14,490 bases of DNA from Vicinamibacteria bacterium (GCA_025938035.1 JAICQE010000120.1:1-14490), one strand, 5' to 3'; shown: positions 7,250 to 13,632, counted from the stretch's first letter. The notes: generated from the letters alone by a model not told the origin. Numbers and translations are program-made.

Positions 7250-7255
7250 CACCTC
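7250..7255 (-). promoter_or_regulatory. Shine-Dalgarno site GGAGGT of the small membrane protein gene
   Basis: GGAGGT on the minus strand ends two bases before the ATG at 7247; its GGAG core lies four bases from it. It decides this start over the longer frame. It sits within the 17-bp gap that also holds the AGGA (7257-7260) serving the divergent sigma factor gene. Confidence 0.75.
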
Positions 7256-7264
7256 CAGGATGTG

Positions 7265-7924
7265 ATGACTGACATAACGCGCAACCACCTGGAGCGTGAC
7301 CTGTCACGCGAGGCCGCGCCGCGCGTTACTACGCTCGTGGACCGCGATCTCGAGCTCCAGCTCGTTGCCCGCCTGCGTGAGCGAGACCCGGCGGCGTTCG
7401 AGGCGGTGCACGACGCGTTCAACGCACGGCTCTTCAACTTCCTCGCCCGCCTTTCCAACAGCCGCGACGTTGCCGAGGACCTTCTCGAGGAGACGTGGCT
7501 CCGTCTGGTGTCGCATGCCGGGCGGTTGCAGCCCGATACCCGCCTCGGTCCCTGGCTGTTCACCGTTGCCCGCAACCTGCATCTGAGCTATCGGCGCTCG
7601 CGGGCGATCGAAGACTGGGGCGACCCGGAGGCGGCGGGCCTGTGGTCCAGAGGGGCGCCAACGCCCTCGCCTCTGGAAGTCGCCGAGGCGAGCGAGATGG
7701 AGCGGCGCATCGCCGCGGCTATCGCCGCTTTGCCGACGATCTATCGCGAGGCGCTGCTGCTCGTCGGGATCGAAGGCCTCAGCCCCTCGGAGGCGGCGGT
7801 GGTCTGCGACATCTCATCGCCGGCCATGCGCCAGCGTCTCAGCCGCGCCCGCGCCCTGGTCGATCGCCACCTCTCAGCGACCGACGGGCCGGGGCTGACG
7901 GCCTTGCGCGAGGTCATCACATGA
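7265..7924 (+). CDS. ECF-type RNA polymerase sigma factor
   Basis: The protein has 219 residues. Region sigma-2 spans about 41-112: DPAAFEAVHDAFNARLFNFL, then DVAEDLLEETWLRL (68-81) and PWLFTVARNLHLSYRRS (96-112). Region sigma-4 spans about 145-203 with LPTIYREALLLVGIEGLS, PSEAAVVCDIS and AMRQRLSRAR, which form its helix-turn-helix. There is no sigma-3 domain, as expected for ECF factors. The protein would direct RNA polymerase to a dedicated promoter set. ATG at 7265 is chosen because AGGA lies four bases upstream and the frame before it overlaps the divergent gene; GTG at 7262 is an alternative. Its TGA overlaps the ATG of the next gene (ATGA), so the two are translationally coupled. The downstream membrane protein is the obvious candidate for a cognate regulator. 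Confidence 0.93.
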   Translation: MTDITRNHLERDLSREAAPRVTTLVDRDLELQLVARLRERDPAAFEAVHDAFNARLFNFLARLSNSRDVAEDLLEETWLRLVSHAGRLQPDTRLGPWLFTVARNLHLSYRRSRAIEDWGDPEAAGLWSRGAPTPSPLEVAEASEMERRIAAAIAALPTIYREALLLVGIEGLSPSEAAVVCDISSPAMRQRLSRARALVDRHLSATDGPGLTALREVIT

Positions 7925-8178
7925 CGCCTGAATCCGCCGGCGAGATCCGGAACCACTGCGTGTACACCCTGCCACCGCTCGTGCCAGGAGCCGGCCGTGC
8001 CGACCGTGTCCGCGCGCTGTGCCGGGCGAAGCTCGAACGCGATCGCCGGCGTTCGAGGCGTCTGGCCGCAATTTCCCGGTTTGGCCGGCACATCGTCGCG
8101 CCGGCACTCGCCGCGGGATTACTCGTGTTGTACGCGACCGATCTCGTCTCGATCACCGTGCGCACCTTCGGCGCCTGA
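7921..8178 (+). CDS. Small single-pass membrane protein coupled to the ECF sigma factor (putative anti-sigma)
   Basis: The protein has 85 residues and starts at the ATG inside the ATGA overlap with the sigma gene. It has a soluble N-terminal part rich in Arg (ADRVRALCRAKLERDRRRSR, 27-46) and one hydrophobic segment (about 58-80, IVAPALAAGLLVLYATDLVS). The size, topology and coupling are what is expected of an anti-sigma factor or membrane tether. However, there is no HxxxCxxC zinc-binding anti-sigma motif: the only cysteines are C13 (in NHCVY) and C34. The role is therefore inferred from context. The long frame upstream of the ATG lies in another frame of the sigma gene and is not coding. Confidence 0.78.
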   Translation: MTPESAGEIRNHCVYTLPPLVPGAGRADRVRALCRAKLERDRRRSRRLAAISRFGRHIVAPALAAGLLVLYATDLVSITVRTFGA

Positions 8179-8239
8179 ACATTCGCACTCCTGCACGAAC
8201 GCTGGCGGCCATGCGCCGGATCTGCGATCCTCTCTGGGT

Positions 8240-8245
8240 AGGAGG
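8240..8245 (+). promoter_or_regulatory. Shine-Dalgarno site AGGAGG of the PilZ gene
   Basis: AGGAGG lies eight bases before the GTG at 8254 and supports that start over the internal ATG further on. The rest of the 75-bp gap (8179-8253) shows no convincing promoter or terminator. Confidence 0.75.
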
Positions 8246-8253
8246 CACCCTGC

Positions 8254-8568
8254 GTGGAGTACGTCAACAAGCGCCGATACCCTCGCCTGCCCGTACTGGT
8301 CGAGTGCCGGCTCGATGGCGCGTCGGGACGCCATGAGATGCGGATGACGGATCTGAGCCCGGCCGGCTGCTTCGTCGACACGTCGATGTCGTTCCCCGAG
8401 GGAACCCGCGTAATCCTCACCGCGCAGCTCGGCGAGGGTGAAGTCGCACTCCCTGGGCGCGTTGTGCCAATCAAAACAGGAGGGTTCGGATTCGGCATCG
8501 AATTCGTGGATCTGGACGACGAGGCGAAGAGGAAGCTCGACGCCTATCTCCAGCAGGCTGGTTCGTAG
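8254..8568 (+). CDS. PilZ domain protein
   Basis: The protein is 104 residues long, essentially one PilZ domain. The c-di-GMP binding signature is present: an RxxxR motif (R7-RYP-R11) near the N-terminus and DLSPAG (33-38), which fits the (D/N)xSxxG motif. The domain closes with GGFGFGIEFVDLDDEAKRKL (76-95). The likely role is to sense cyclic di-GMP in the cytoplasm and act on a partner; no partner domain is fused to it. The start is GTG, fixed by the AGGAGG upstream. The following secreted-protein gene begins 5 bp after the stop, so the two are probably co-transcribed, although no functional link is evident. Confidence 0.92.
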   Translation: MEYVNKRRYPRLPVLVECRLDGASGRHEMRMTDLSPAGCFVDTSMSFPEGTRVILTAQLGEGEVALPGRVVPIKTGGFGFGIEFVDLDDEAKRKLDAYLQQAGS

Positions 8569-8573
8569 GACGC

Positions 8574-9407
8574 GTGACTGTGCGGCCACTGGTACCGGTC
8601 CTCTGGGGATTCATCGCACTCAGCGCGACACTGGGCGCACAGTGGCCGTCCTATCCGTCCGCCGGACTGTCGCGCGGCGCCGACGGCCGTGTGAATCTCA
8701 CGGCACCGGCTCCGCGCACGCCCGACGGAAAGCCTGACCTTTCCGGAGTCTGGAACTACGCCGGCGTGCTCGGCTTTCGCGGCGGGCCTCCTCCTCCACC
8801 GCCGGGCACCCCGCCACAGGCGACCTTCTGGAACATCGAGGCCGGCATCAAAGACGGGCTGCCGTTCACGCCCTACGGCGCGGAGCTGCGCAGGCAGCGA
8901 ATGGCCGGCAACAGCAAGGACAACCCCGATGCGGCATGTCTGCCGATGGGCTACATGCAGTCGCACACGCACTCACAGCCGCGCAAGCTGATTCAGCAGC
9001 CGAATCTGATCGTCATCCTGTACGAAGCCAACGCAGGCACGCGCCAGATCTTCCTCGACGGCCGGCCGGCTCCTCCGGCGGATGCGCAGCCGTGGTGGTG
9101 GGGGTATTCGCGCGGCCGATGGGACGGCGACACGCTCGTCGTCGAGAGCACGCACTTCCGCGACGGCGGCTGGCTCGACGTCAACGGCGCACCGCTGACG
9201 TCCGAAGGCAAGATCACCGAACGCTTCCGGCGGCCAACGGTCGGCACGCTGGAGATCGACGTGACCATCGACGACCCCAAGGCGTACACCCGTCCATGGA
9301 CCGTGCGCGTCAATCAGCGTCTTCTTCCGGACGCGGATCTGATCGAGTTCGTCTGCCTCGAGAACAACCAGTTCGATCCGACCACCGGGTCCCGTCGCCC
9401 CCGCTGA
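8574..9407 (+). CDS. Secreted protein with TPDGKPDLSGVW motif, function unknown
   Basis: The protein has 277 residues with a signal peptide (about 5-22, PLVPVLWGFIALSATLGA). It carries RTPDGKPDLSGVWNY (48-62), a Gly/Pro-rich spacer (GGPPPPPPGTPP), and the later YSRGRWDGDTLVVESTHF, KITERFRRP, VTIDDPKAYTRPWTV and LIEFVCLENNQF motifs. Together these mark a family that is very common in Acidobacteria and usually annotated as hypothetical. The repeated Trp/Gly-rich strands suggest a beta-rich fold; no catalytic residues can be named. Two starts are possible, GTG at 8574 and GTG at 8580. AGGA at 8567-8570 is better spaced for the second, which shortens the protein by two residues. The gene lies 5 bp after the PilZ gene. 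Confidence 0.85.
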   Translation: MTVRPLVPVLWGFIALSATLGAQWPSYPSAGLSRGADGRVNLTAPAPRTPDGKPDLSGVWNYAGVLGFRGGPPPPPPGTPPQATFWNIEAGIKDGLPFTPYGAELRRQRMAGNSKDNPDAACLPMGYMQSHTHSQPRKLIQQPNLIVILYEANAGTRQIFLDGRPAPPADAQPWWWGYSRGRWDGDTLVVESTHFRDGGWLDVNGAPLTSEGKITERFRRPTVGTLEIDVTIDDPKAYTRPWTVRVNQRLLPDADLIEFVCLENNQFDPTTGSRRPR

Positions 9408-9410
9408 TTG

Positions 9411-9431
9411 GCCGTCCGCCTGACGGCGGAC
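9411..9431 (+). terminator. Hairpin after the PDLSGVW gene, possible terminator without U-tract
   Basis: GTCCGCC (9414-9420) pairs perfectly with GGCGGAC (9425-9431) across a TGAC loop, four bases after the gene end. No run of T follows, so this is not a standard intrinsic terminator; it may aid termination or 3'-end stability. An overlapping pairing, GCCGTC (9411-9416) with GACGGC (9422-9427), excludes the first. Confidence 0.4.
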
Positions 9432-9508
9432 ACTACGACGACCCACCACACCTCTGCAGTTCTCCGGACTTCGGTTCGATAAGTCTGTTGGACAACCTCC
9501 CCAAAGGC

Positions 9509-9706
9509 ATGTCGTCTCCAAAACTGGCCGAGTGCCCGCAGTGCGGGTACTCGGCTGGTATCTATCTCGCCCCGAAGAACGAGCGCACGGCGTCCACGCC
9601 GGTGCGGTGCCTCTCCTGCCGCGCGCAGGCGCCTCTCGCCCGCTGGCTGGAGCCCCGTCCGTCCCGGCTGACAGGGCGGCCCCGGCGAATCCGCGTGCAG
9701 CCATAA
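9509..9706 (+). CDS. Small zinc-ribbon protein
   Basis: The protein has 65 residues. The pattern C9-PQ-C12 followed by C34-LS-C37 gives a four-cysteine zinc ribbon (CxxC-21-CxxC). A proline- and arginine-rich basic tail follows (about 48-65, SRLTGRPRRIRVQP at the end). This is a cytoplasmic protein that could bind nucleic acid or another protein; the specific role is not recognisable. ATG at 9509 is used. The AAAGG one base upstream is too close to be a good ribosome site, and an in-frame TTG at 9488 is an alternative start. It is flanked by short intergenic stretches on both sides. Confidence 0.65.
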   Translation: MSSPKLAECPQCGYSAGIYLAPKNERTASTPVRCLSCRAQAPLARWLEPRPSRLTGRPRRIRVQP

Positions 9707-9723
9707 CAAGCACTTTCGTCCGA

Positions 9724-9751
9724 TTGTCCCGCCGACCAGCTGAGCTATAGT
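9724..9751 (+). promoter_or_regulatory. Candidate sigma-70-type promoter for the gene at 9774
   Basis: TTGTCC (9724-9729) and TATAGT (9746-9751) are separated by 16 bp, a good match to the -35/-10 pattern. Transcription would start near 9758, about 16 bases before the ATG at 9774, leaving room for GGGAG (9764-9768) as ribosome site. Confidence 0.45.
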
Positions 9752-9773
9752 CCACCGCACTGGCGGGAGTCGG

Positions 9774-10034
9774 ATGGGATTGCTGTTTGGCCGTAAGAAG
9801 AGGGACGCGACGCACGATCCGGGCACGGTCACACCGGACCAGCAGGCCTACGACCTCGTGTGGGATCGCGAGACGGCGCGGTTGGGGCGCGCCGAAGTCG
9901 TCCGTCGGCTCGCGGCACTGAGCGACTACCGCGGCGGCCGGACGGGCCCGAGCGGCTTCGAGCGCTGGAACCAGGAGATCGAACGTCAGATACGCCTGCT
10001 CGCCTCCGAGATCGCCAGCGGCCAGCACCCCTGA
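9774..10034 (+). CDS. Small charged hypothetical protein
   Basis: The protein has 86 residues: MGLLFGRKKRDATHD at the start, then a largely helical, charged body (ETARLGRAEVVRRLAALSDY and FERWNQEIERQIRLLASEIA). It has no cysteines, signal peptide or membrane segment. I do not recognise a family. The ATG at 9774 is supported by GGGAG five bases upstream and by the candidate promoter at 9724-9751. The stop is followed by 46 bp before the pirin gene, so co-transcription with it is possible. The length, charge pattern and upstream signals make it a plausible gene rather than a chance frame. Confidence 0.6.
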   Translation: MGLLFGRKKRDATHDPGTVTPDQQAYDLVWDRETARLGRAEVVRRLAALSDYRGGRTGPSGFERWNQEIERQIRLLASEIASGQHP

Positions 10035-10068
10035 TCCGCTTCAGCCGAGGCGACGCTGACCTGCGCGT

Positions 10069-10074
10069 TATCAT
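10069..10074 (+). promoter_or_regulatory. Possible -10 box for a leaderless pirin transcript
   Basis: TATCAT ends seven bases before the pirin ATG at 10081, so a transcript from it would begin at or next to the start codon. No ribosome-binding site is visible upstream of the ATG, which fits leaderless translation. No clear -35 box was found at the right spacing, so the call is weak. Confidence 0.25.
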
Positions 10075-10080
10075 CGCGCG

Positions 10081-11025
10081 ATGAACGAACCGCTCGTTGC
10101 GGCGGAAGCGTGTGTCGCGATCGGCGCGCGTGGCCAGCAGTTCGAACCGTATCAGGGGCGCGACGTACGAATCGGCGATCTGCGGGTGCTGCGCGCGCTG
10201 CCGGTCAAAGGCCGGCGGCTGATCGGCCCGTGGTGTTTTCTCGATCGGTTCGGTCCGCTGACGTTCAGCGCGGGTGCGCCGATGGACGTTGCGCCGCATC
10301 CCCACATGGGCCTGCAGACCGTTACCTGGCTGCTCGACGGCGAGGTCGTGCACGACGACAGCCTGCAGCAGGAAGCACTCCTTCGGCCGGGCGGGCTGAA
10401 CGTCATGACGTCGGGCGACGCAATCGCTCACGCCGAGCGCACGCCGGTCGAGAACACCGGGCGGCTGAACGGCGTGCAGCTGTGGACTGCGCTCCCCGAG
10501 CGTCATCGCCACGACGCGGCGTCGTTCCAGCATCTGCCGGACGTTCCGGCGGTGGAATTCCCCGGGGGCGTTGCGCGCGTGTTCTCAGGCATCCTGGGGG
10601 ACGCCACCTCCGCTGCCCGGCACTTCTCGCCGCTTGTCGGCGCTGAACTGCAAATCCACCCCCGTGAAAGGTTGACCGTTCCGCTGCAGCGCGATCACGA
10701 GCATGCGTTGCTGGTGTTGAAGGGCGACGCGTCGCTTCAGAAGGACGTCCTTGGAGCGGACACGCTCTATTACCTGGGCACGCAGCGTGACGAGATTGCC
10801 CTCGCCAGCGCCGCCGGCAGCCGCGTACTGCTGATCGGAGGGCTGCCGTTCGGTGAAACGATCCTGATGTGGTGGAACTTCGTGGCGAGAACGCCCGAGG
10901 AAATCCGCCAGGCCCGCGATGACTGGGAGGCGCATCGCCGCTTCGGCGACGTGCCGGCCTACGCAGGCCCGCGACTTCCCGCTCCTGATCTCCTCAGGCT
11001 CGCACACCCGAATCCGGTGAGCTAG
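10081..11025 (+). CDS. Pirin family protein (cupin; YhhW-like)
   Basis: The protein has 314 residues, a normal length for bacterial pirins. The N-terminal cupin has the pirin metal-ligand pattern: H73-P-H75 in APHPHMGLQTVTWLLDGEVV, and H117-A-E119 in TSGDAIAHAERTP, matching the HxH...HxE ligands of human pirin. Flanking family motifs are GPWCFLDRFGP (49-59) and LNGVQLWTALP (129-139). The C-terminal cupin is present (about 175-275), and the ending WWNFVARTPEEIRQARDDWE is typical. Some pirins (E. coli YhhW) have quercetin 2,3-dioxygenase activity; the natural substrate here is unknown. The protein is cytoplasmic. The gene converges on the TIGR03435 gene at 11048 with 22 bp between stops and no evident terminator in that gap. 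Confidence 0.93.
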   Translation: MNEPLVAAEACVAIGARGQQFEPYQGRDVRIGDLRVLRALPVKGRRLIGPWCFLDRFGPLTFSAGAPMDVAPHPHMGLQTVTWLLDGEVVHDDSLQQEALLRPGGLNVMTSGDAIAHAERTPVENTGRLNGVQLWTALPERHRHDAASFQHLPDVPAVEFPGGVARVFSGILGDATSAARHFSPLVGAELQIHPRERLTVPLQRDHEHALLVLKGDASLQKDVLGADTLYYLGTQRDEIALASAAGSRVLLIGGLPFGETILMWWNFVARTPEEIRQARDDWEAHRRFGDVPAYAGPRLPAPDLLRLAHPNPVS

Positions 11026-11047
11026 CGGTGATTTGATTCCGTGGCGC

Positions 11048-11893
11048 TCAATTTTCCGCCGGCCGTTCAACGCTGTCGATCACGACGAACTCGAGGGGCC
11101 CGCGGATCGGTTCGAGCTTCAGTCCGAGTTGCTCCTGAAGCGCCACGAAGATGCCTCCGCCCGCATCAGCCGCATTTCTTCCATCGGGCGGTGTCTCGAG
11201 CTCCGGGAACCGGAGGTCGAAATCGAAACCCCCGGCCAGGTTCGTCCGGTCCACAACCGGCCGGCCGGCGAAGAACGACAGCATCCGCGCCAGCGTCGTC
11301 AGCCGTTGACCGCGGCCGATGATCTCGCCGCCAAGCTCCGACCCGCAGGGACCGCGTTCGCCCGGCTTCGCCGCCGGGATCGCTGCCGCATCTATCGCAT
11401 CACAATCGATCGATGCCTTACGCAGCCGCGGTCCCAGACGCCCGTCGGGGCGATCGGCAACCAGCGCATACAACGGCGCATCGCGCATCTCGCTGTGTGC
11501 GACCAGCTTGAAGCGATCGGCGAGAAGCACGCGCAGCATCGCCGGCACCTCGTTCGGCCCGGCGCCTTCAGGCAGCGTCGCGAGGACGTCGAACCGTTCC
11601 CCGCCGATGAGCGGCATTGCAACGCTCGCGGACCCGATCCAGGAGGGACCGCCGAGCACTCGCGCTGCGGGAACACCGTAGGCTGAGGCGACGAGATATC
11701 GAACCGGTATGTTCGTCGCCGTGTACGTGCGCCCTCGCGTACGTGCGGGCATGGCGAGGTCACCCGACTTGTTGGCCCGCACCGAGGCCACCTCGAACGT
11801 TGCGGCTTTCGTGGACTGAACCTGAGGCTGCTGTGCTTGTGCGTGCCACGTCAGGGCCAGCACAGGCACGAACCATATCGACAGGATCCGCAC
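11048..11893 (-). CDS. Secreted TIGR03435 family protein (second copy)
   Basis: The protein has 281 residues and is a shorter paralogue of the gene at 2262-3269. It has a signal peptide (MRILSIWFVPVLALTWHAQA). Family landmarks are FEVASVRANKSG (33-44), VRYLVASAYGV (64-74), LGGPSWIG (80-87), LLADRFKLVAHSEMRDAP (123-140), LYALVADRPDGRLGP (141-155), RPVVDRTNLAGGFDFDLRFP (211-230), FVALQEQLGLKLEP (249-262) and the RPAEN end. Two cysteines (164 and 183) correspond to the pair in the first copy. The 54-residue length difference comes mostly from the N-terminal linker and from the region between the cysteines. GTG at 11893 has AAGGAGG five bases upstream. The gene follows Ank2 by 68 bp on the same strand. 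The gap holds a 14-bp palindrome, so it may also have its own promoter. The biochemical function is unknown for the family. Confidence 0.9.
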   Translation of the reverse strand: MRILSIWFVPVLALTWHAQAQQPQVQSTKAATFEVASVRANKSGDLAMPARTRGRTYTATNIPVRYLVASAYGVPAARVLGGPSWIGSASVAMPLIGGERFDVLATLPEGAGPNEVPAMLRVLLADRFKLVAHSEMRDAPLYALVADRPDGRLGPRLRKASIDCDAIDAAAIPAAKPGERGPCGSELGGEIIGRGQRLTTLARMLSFFAGRPVVDRTNLAGGFDFDLRFPELETPPDGRNAADAGGGIFVALQEQLGLKLEPIRGPLEFVVIDSVERPAEN

Positions 11894-11898
11894 ATCAC

Positions 11899-11905
11899 CC
11901 TCCTT
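11899..11905 (-). promoter_or_regulatory. Shine-Dalgarno site AAGGAGG of the second TIGR03435 gene
   Basis: AAGGAGG on the minus strand ends five bases before the GTG at 11893 and fixes that start. The first TIGR03435 gene lacks a comparable site, so the two copies probably differ in translation efficiency. Confidence 0.8.
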
Positions 11906-11919
11906 TCGATCGCGGCTAC

Positions 11920-11933
11920 CCGTCTATAGACGG
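11920..11933 (-). promoter_or_regulatory. Perfect 14-bp palindrome between Ank2 and TIGR03435, candidate operator
   Basis: CCGTCTATAGACGG is identical to its own reverse complement. It contains TATAGA, a possible -10 box for the TIGR03435 gene, 30 bp upstream of the GTG start. A repressor bound here would cover that box. No well-spaced -35 box is evident. The regulator is not identified; BlaI-type repressors also use short dyads around a TA-rich centre, but that comparison is only suggestive. Confidence 0.5.
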
Positions 11934-11961
11934 TGCGTGTCGAGGGAAGGTTGGAAACTGA

Positions 11962-12885
11962 TCAGGGCAGGTTTTGCGTCAGCCGTTCGGCCACGCGGGC
12001 GGTTGCCATACCTTCGGGTTTCTCGTCGAGGCGATTGATGGACGCTTCCCGCGTCGCGCCGGCGGCATACAGCAGATCGACGACCGTGCAATAGTCGTCG
12101 TCCGCGTTCCGGCACTCGCACGATCCATGAGCGGCCCATCCGAGCGGTGAAGCGCTGAATTCGCGGTCGCGCTGATTGACGTCCGCCCCAACCGCGATGA
12201 GCGTGCGCACCGCAGCGACGTTTCCAGTCCAGGCTGCCCAGTGCAGCAGCGTCCCGGCGAAGCCGACCTCCTTCGGCAGCACGGCGGTGACCGAGGGGTC
12301 CTGGGCCAGCAGCGCGCGGGCGCGACCCTCGTCGCCGCGACGGCAGGCGGCCATGAACTCGTCCGCCGGCGTCAGCGGCACCGCGCCCCCGCGGTCCGCG
12401 AGCATTCGTGCGAGCGCCTCGTTGCCCGAGCGGAATGCAATCTGATACGCGACGTCCCCTTCGGTGTTTCGGATCAGCGGATCCGCGCCGCGATCGAGGA
12501 GCAGTCTGGCGGTGGCGAGTCCCGCCGGCGAAGTCGCAATCCGATGCAGCGGCGTCTCGTGGCCCGGAGTGCTTGGCGTGTTCGGATCCGCGCCCCGGTC
12601 GAGCAGATACGCGATTCCGTGGTGCCACGCCGCGCGCCCCTCCTCGTCATTGCCGAAGCCGCACAGGAAGAATATCGGCGTGTTGCCGTAGACCGCGTGC
12701 GCTGAGGAGACGTCGCAGCCGTACTGCACGAGGAGATCAATCACCGCCCGATGATTCTTCTCGGCAGCGTGAAACACCGACTCGCCGTCGTTCGGATCCG
12801 CGCCGGCGTCGAGCAGCCGTTTGACCTCGACGAGGTCGCCTGCAATCGAGGCGTAGTAGAGCGGCGGCAGTTCGGGTTCAGCCAC
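11962..12885 (-). CDS. Ankyrin-repeat protein Ank2
   Basis: The protein has 307 residues and no signal peptide or membrane segment. Clear ankyrin units are LYYASIAGDLVEVKRLLDAG (about 9-28), SVFHAAEKNHRAVIDLLVQY (36-55), TPLHRIATSPAGLATARLLL (about 111-130) with DRGADPLIRN, and LLHWAAWTGNVAAVRTLIAV (213-232) with GADVNQRD. The C-terminal part (211-307) holds SPLGWAAHGS followed by VVDLLYAAGATR, the same layout as the end of Ank1. The function is presumably protein binding in the cytoplasm; the partner is unknown. GTG at 12885 is used, with no good ribosome site. It lies 8 bp after the YceI stop, so translation may be coupled to that gene. TIGR03435 follows after 68 bp, the same order as at 4581-2262. 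Confidence 0.88.
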   Translation of the reverse strand: MAEPELPPLYYASIAGDLVEVKRLLDAGADPNDGESVFHAAEKNHRAVIDLLVQYGCDVSSAHAVYGNTPIFFLCGFGNDEEGRAAWHHGIAYLLDRGADPNTPSTPGHETPLHRIATSPAGLATARLLLDRGADPLIRNTEGDVAYQIAFRSGNEALARMLADRGGAVPLTPADEFMAACRRGDEGRARALLAQDPSVTAVLPKEVGFAGTLLHWAAWTGNVAAVRTLIAVGADVNQRDREFSASPLGWAAHGSCECRNADDDYCTVVDLLYAAGATREASINRLDEKPEGMATARVAERLTQNLP

Positions 12886-12893
12886 GCGTGTTC

Positions 12894-13523
12894 TTACGCT
12901 CCGCCGGCGACGGCGACCATGGTGAACATCACGTCGACTTCGTCTTTGACCCGCACCGTCCCGCCCGCCGCCGTCACCGGACGGATTCCAAACTCGCTCT
13001 GACGGACCGTCGCCTCGCCTGTTGCCGTCAGCCGGTTGCCATCGAGGCGCACGGCCACGGGAACGCTCACCGGCTTTGTCACACCATGCAACGTCAGGCG
13101 GCCGTCAACGCGCAGGGTCAGGCGGCTGGCCGAGCGCTGTTGAACCGAGATGCGATCGGACTCGAAGGCAATCGTCGGATAGCGCGTCACGTCGAGGACG
13201 CGGTCGCTGAGCATCGTGCGCTGCACTTCGGCGACGTCTCCGGCCGGCTCGCCTCGACCCGTCACCTTGAGAGCCTTCGCGTCGAATTGCACCGCCACGC
13301 GCGAACGGCTCGGGTCGCTTGAATCCAGTGAGATGCGGCCTTCGACGCCGGGCGCGGCGACCTCGTGATCGTGCCCGGCGAACCTGAACAGACCCGCGCG
13401 ACCGACGTGGACGATGACGCTCGTGGCCGCCGGGTCGATACGAAGTTCCTGAGTCGTTTGTGCTGCGACGGCCAAGCCGGCAACGGCCGTCAGGATTGCG
13501 ACTCCCTGTAGTAGTGTTCGCAT
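12894..13523 (-). CDS. YceI-like secreted protein
   Basis: The protein has 209 residues with a signal peptide (MRTLLQGVAILTAVAGLAVA). The mature part is a YceI-type lipocalin-like beta-barrel: ELRIDPAATSVIVHVGRAG, FRFAGHDHEV, GRISLDSSDPSRSRVAVQFD, TMLSDRVLDVTRYPTIAFES (the family's 'VLDVxxxPTIxF' core), LTLRVDGRLTLHGVTKPVSV (the 'GxLTLHGVTKPV' motif) and SEFGIRPVTAAGGTVRVKDE. Family members bind isoprenoid-like lipids in the periplasm; the ligand here is unknown. ATG at 13523 is preferred over the in-frame GTG at 13541, because it gives a proper signal peptide and avoids the edge of the tandem repeat. It is probably first in an operon with Ank2 (8-bp gap) and TIGR03435. Confidence 0.9.
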   Translation of the reverse strand: MRTLLQGVAILTAVAGLAVAAQTTQELRIDPAATSVIVHVGRAGLFRFAGHDHEVAAPGVEGRISLDSSDPSRSRVAVQFDAKALKVTGRGEPAGDVAEVQRTMLSDRVLDVTRYPTIAFESDRISVQQRSASRLTLRVDGRLTLHGVTKPVSVPVAVRLDGNRLTATGEATVRQSEFGIRPVTAAGGTVRVKDEVDVMFTMVAVAGGA

Positions 13524-13542
13524 CCGGCCCCACCCAAACACG

Positions 13543-13632
13543 TCGAACGACTCGAACGACTCGAACGATCCGAACGACTCGAACGATCCGAACGACTCGA
13601 ACGATCCGAACGACTCGAACGATCCGAACGAC
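13543..13632 (+). repeat. Tandem repeat, ten copies of a 9-bp unit
   Basis: Ten consecutive nonamers of the form (T/C)CGAACGA(C/T) fill 90 bp without interruption. From the second copy they alternate as TCGAACGAT and CCGAACGAC, giving an 18-bp higher-order unit. The array starts one base after the TAG of the Lhr-like gene (read on the minus strand) and ends 19 bp before the YceI ATG, so it occupies nearly all of the intergenic gap. The unit length keeps every frame open, so the array could be read as Arg/Val/Ile or Arg/Thr/Ile repeats, but no gene uses it from a credible start. Confidence 0.93.

Noticed and set aside
8973..10028. A 351-codon open frame on the minus strand
   Set aside because: It runs opposite the PDLSGVW gene, the zinc-ribbon gene and the 9774 gene, crosses their intergenic gaps, and shows no domain; its composition is that of a shadow.
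13543..13632. CRISPR or replication-origin iteron reading of the 9-bp array
   Set aside because: There are no spacers, and no replication initiator gene or AT-rich stretch is nearby; a simple tandem repeat is the sufficient description.
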